A stretch of DNA of 64,000 bases from Apis mellifera (lineage: Eukaryota > Arthropoda > Insecta > Hymenoptera > Apidae): positions 9,798,009-9,862,008 of the forward strand of contig NC_037648.1 in NCBI RefSeq assembly GCF_003254395.2, read 5' to 3'. The notes beneath the pieces are model-generated. The model saw only the letters and a program-made list of their open reading frames with translations, made no database searches and was not told where the DNA came from. Both the position numbers and the translations under genes were made by a program. Of the stretch, positions 61,342 through 64,000 are shown piece after piece (the stretch's first letter is position 1; each line of letters starts with the position of its first letter).

Positions 61342-64000
61342 TTATGCTCGCCCACGTGGCTTTTTTCGAATTGTTTCTTCGGTCGATACAATACCTGTAG
61401 CTGCAGCCATACGCTTTGGACGACCTGCTGTTTTATTACTTTGTTGTGTATTTTGTGCAGATGCTAAAAATTAGATTATAACATTTTTAAGAAAAATTAA
61501 TTACAAAAAATAAATTATAAAATTAAAAAAAAAAAATGAATATTTTGATGATGCAAATTATGATTTAAATAATTTTCAAAATGATTAAAGAGCAATATCT
61601 TTTTTAATGAATTAATATGTTAAAATCATACTAAGGAAAATTTCTTACCACGTAGTTTTGTCCTTGATACTCCACTTGTGTTATTATTATTCTGTTGCTT
61701 TGTGCTCTTTTTATTTTCACTTCTTTTAATATCAGTATTATTTTTAGTTACATCTATTGATGTAGTAGATGTGGTAACTGTAGTAGTTGTAGTACTATTA
61801 GTAGCAGCAGTAATTTCGCTTCCAGATTTCGTATTTCTATTTAATGCTCTTTCTGCTCTACTAGATCCTTTTGCAACAGACTTTGCAATTGCTAAAGCTT
61901 TATTAACTGTTCGTTTTTTAGAACGATTCGATTTAGGTGATTTTTTTCCCGATTCATCTTCAGGAGCGTCATCTTCAGAAAAGCTTTCAGTTCGTTTTGC
62001 TTTTTTACGTAAACTTTGTTTTTGTTTATGTAAATTGTGACTTTTTCTTCTTTTCAATTGTGATTCATCTTTATAAAGTGAAAGGTCAACTGTGGATAAG
62101 ATATTAAAATTTCAATTTCATAAAATATTTTTATAAAATTTTAATAATATAAATAATAAACAAATAATAGTAAACTATATCTTTTATATTAATAACTTAA
62201 TTAAATTTGATATAAAAGATAATATAATAAATTAAACATTATTGAATTATATTAAAAAATTTAAATAAAAATCCGATATTAGTAGGACATGATAATAAAT
62301 AGCATATAAAAATACTAACGTCCATCCGGATGTTCTTCTGTCACTCGAGGTTTTTCAGATACACCAGCTTCAACGTCAATTGCTCTTTTTAAAATGTTTT
62401 CTGTACGTAATAATTCTATCTTTGTTAATTGAAATTTATTTTTATCAATTTTGTTTAAATTTAAATTTGTTAATATACAATCAAAATCTGAAATTTTAAA
62501 AAAGAAAATAATATTATAAATTTACATTATTTAAAATAATAAATTTATTATATCATATAAATCAAGTGCACTCAATATTTATTAATTATATTTATAATTA
62601 CAATTTTCATGAGATTACCTATGTAATCATAAAAATCTGGTGAATATATTTCTCCATTGTTTTTATCTTGAGAAAGCCAACGTATACGAATTTTCCTGCT
62701 AGATTTATATATATTTTGCATTGCTTGACATACATAGAAACTTCCTTCTGCATTTCTCACAGCCAAAAATTCGTTTCTAATAATGAATATCAATAAAAGT
62801 TAATATATATGATAAGATTATTAATTTTTTTATATTTATAATAAGAGTCAATGTAAAATATTATATTTATAAATGAAAATTTAATAAAAAATCCAAACTT
62901 TTTATTATTATTCATCATTATATCATATTATACATATTTAAAATATATAAATCATACTTACTTATAGAATACTATAAGTTTATCATCAGAAGCTTTAGAT
63001 GGTGGTGGTTTATTTAAATTTTTCACAAGCAATGCAATTTCTGGTAATGGACTCTGATAAGGCTGTGTTTGAATTCGATTCCTTTTTGGTTTGCTTGCTC
63101 CATCTGATGTTGCTGACATTCCTTTCAAGTCTTTCAATTCTCTAGACTTTCTCTTATTTGCTTTTGGTGAACCAGTGACTTTTGTTTCAATTTTTGGTGG
63201 ATTACTTGCTTGTGATAATGCAGAACTATCTGCTATAAGTTTTGTGTTTTGAGTTATGGTTTTTGACTTCTGACTATCAGATTTTACTGACCCATCTTCT
63301 GACTTATGTGACGATAATTTTGTTTGTGAAGTGGTATTAATCGGAATTCCATCAGATTCTTTTGAACCATTATTTACAGGAGTCTTTTTTTCTTCAACTT
63401 TGTTTTGTAATTGTGGACATAATGCTAAAGTAACATTTATACATCCATATAGCTATATAAATATATTTTATGTTTTGTATTTACATGCAGTATAATGTTA
63501 ATGAATTCAACATGTTTTAAGTATAAATAAATAAATAATTTGAATTATTATATTTACTGATATATATAAAAATATTTGTAAAGTAATAAAATATCAATTA
63601 TATGAAATATATATTTAATCAAATATTTGATATAAAATTAATTAAATTAATAATTTAATTAATAAAATTTTATTACTAACCAGGAAAATCTAAATTAATA
63701 GATGTCATCTCTTGATCTGTTTGAACTTCTCTTTGTGAATCTTGTGTAGGATTATCTGGACTTAAATTATTATTTCTGTTAGATTCATTTTGCTTTATGG
63801 AAACAGATATATTTTGTTCTGTTTCAGTTTTCATAATCTCTACTCCATTAGGGATTAATTTATCCAAGTCTTCCTTTTCAGAATTACTGCTTACATAAGG
63901 TGGTGTTTGATATACAGAAGGTCTATGATCTTGTACTAAGCTTAAAGGTTGGCTTGATGGATGATTAGGTGGTTGTAATGTAACATAGCTTAATCCAGTT
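61342..64000 (-). CDS. Unidentified probable nuclear/chromatin protein with AT-hook-like tail (5' part missing)
   Basis: Six exons on the minus strand: (edge)64000-63681, 63424-62962, 62776-62619, 62487-62320, 62089-61649, 61463-61342. All junctions are GT-AG and in frame, giving the last ~556 residues; the start lies beyond the window. The first two exons encode a Pro/Ser/Asn-rich disordered region with basic clusters (SPKANKRKSRELKDL). Exons 62776-62320 encode a compact segment (KLIVFYKNEFLAVRNAEGSF, then YVCQAM and KIRIRWLSQDKNNGEIYSPD) reading like a small beta-barrel of the Tudor/BAH/PWWP sort, followed by a charged helix (LLRTENILKRAIDVEAGV). Exon 62089 holds a bipartite-like basic signal (KRRK...RKKAKR), an acidic patch and a Thr-rich tract. 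The final exon has GRPKR and KKPRGRA, similar to AT-hooks. I do not recognise the family; a DNA/chromatin role is inference. Confidence 0.75.

Overview
The window is nuclear DNA of a bee-like insect, most likely a honey bee (Apis) or close relative. Its coding sequence is split by many short AT-rich introns with GT-AG boundaries, the base composition is very AT-rich and uneven, and CpG is abundant in some blocks and nearly absent from others. The species is an inference. No bacterial, viral or organellar genes, CRISPR array, tRNA or rRNA was seen.

Layout. (1) 1-22.8 kb is moderately GC-rich, CpG-rich and gene-poor. It holds a ~1.5-kb minisatellite (13.07-14.58 kb) and a 197-bp tandem duplication (20.49-20.89 kb). 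It is probably mostly the first intron of a minus-strand secreted or surface-protein gene whose signal-peptide exon lies at 22,879-22,798 and whose promoter lies around 22.9-24.4 kb. (2) 24.45-28.96 kb is AT-rich and apparently intergenic. (3) 34,404-28,961 (minus): a complete 12-exon Angiomotin gene (1090 aa), a Hippo-pathway scaffold. (4) 36,086-36,985 (plus): a small single-domain rhodanese, probably with an N-terminal extension on a separate exon. (5) 38,424-37,248 (minus): an NKAP/SynMuv-type nuclear protein, convergent with the rhodanese gene. (6) 50,068-42,622 (minus): a complete five-exon naked cuticle (nkd) gene (540 aa), the feedback inhibitor of Wnt/Wingless signalling, with a 4.8-kb first intron. 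(7) 50.1-60.5 kb: nkd 5' region and intergenic DNA. (8) 64,000-61,342 (minus): the last six exons of an unidentified gene coding a probable nuclear, AT-hook-bearing protein, running off the right edge.

How the parts relate. The genes do not form a single system. Two encode developmental signalling regulators (Angiomotin for Hippo/Yorkie, Naked for Wnt/Dishevelled) and two encode nuclear proteins. The most useful observations are: perfect TCF/Pangolin sites with HMG 'helper' sites in and upstream of nkd; a cluster of CTCF-like motifs between nkd and NKAP; a steep CpG gradient along Angiomotin that looks like a germline-methylation footprint; repeated tyrosine-containing modules in the Angiomotin tail; and a minisatellite that duplicates a splice-acceptor-like sequence about nine times. 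Splice junctions were worked out by hand and each one keeps the frame, but no transcript evidence was available. I found no clearly novel biological system.
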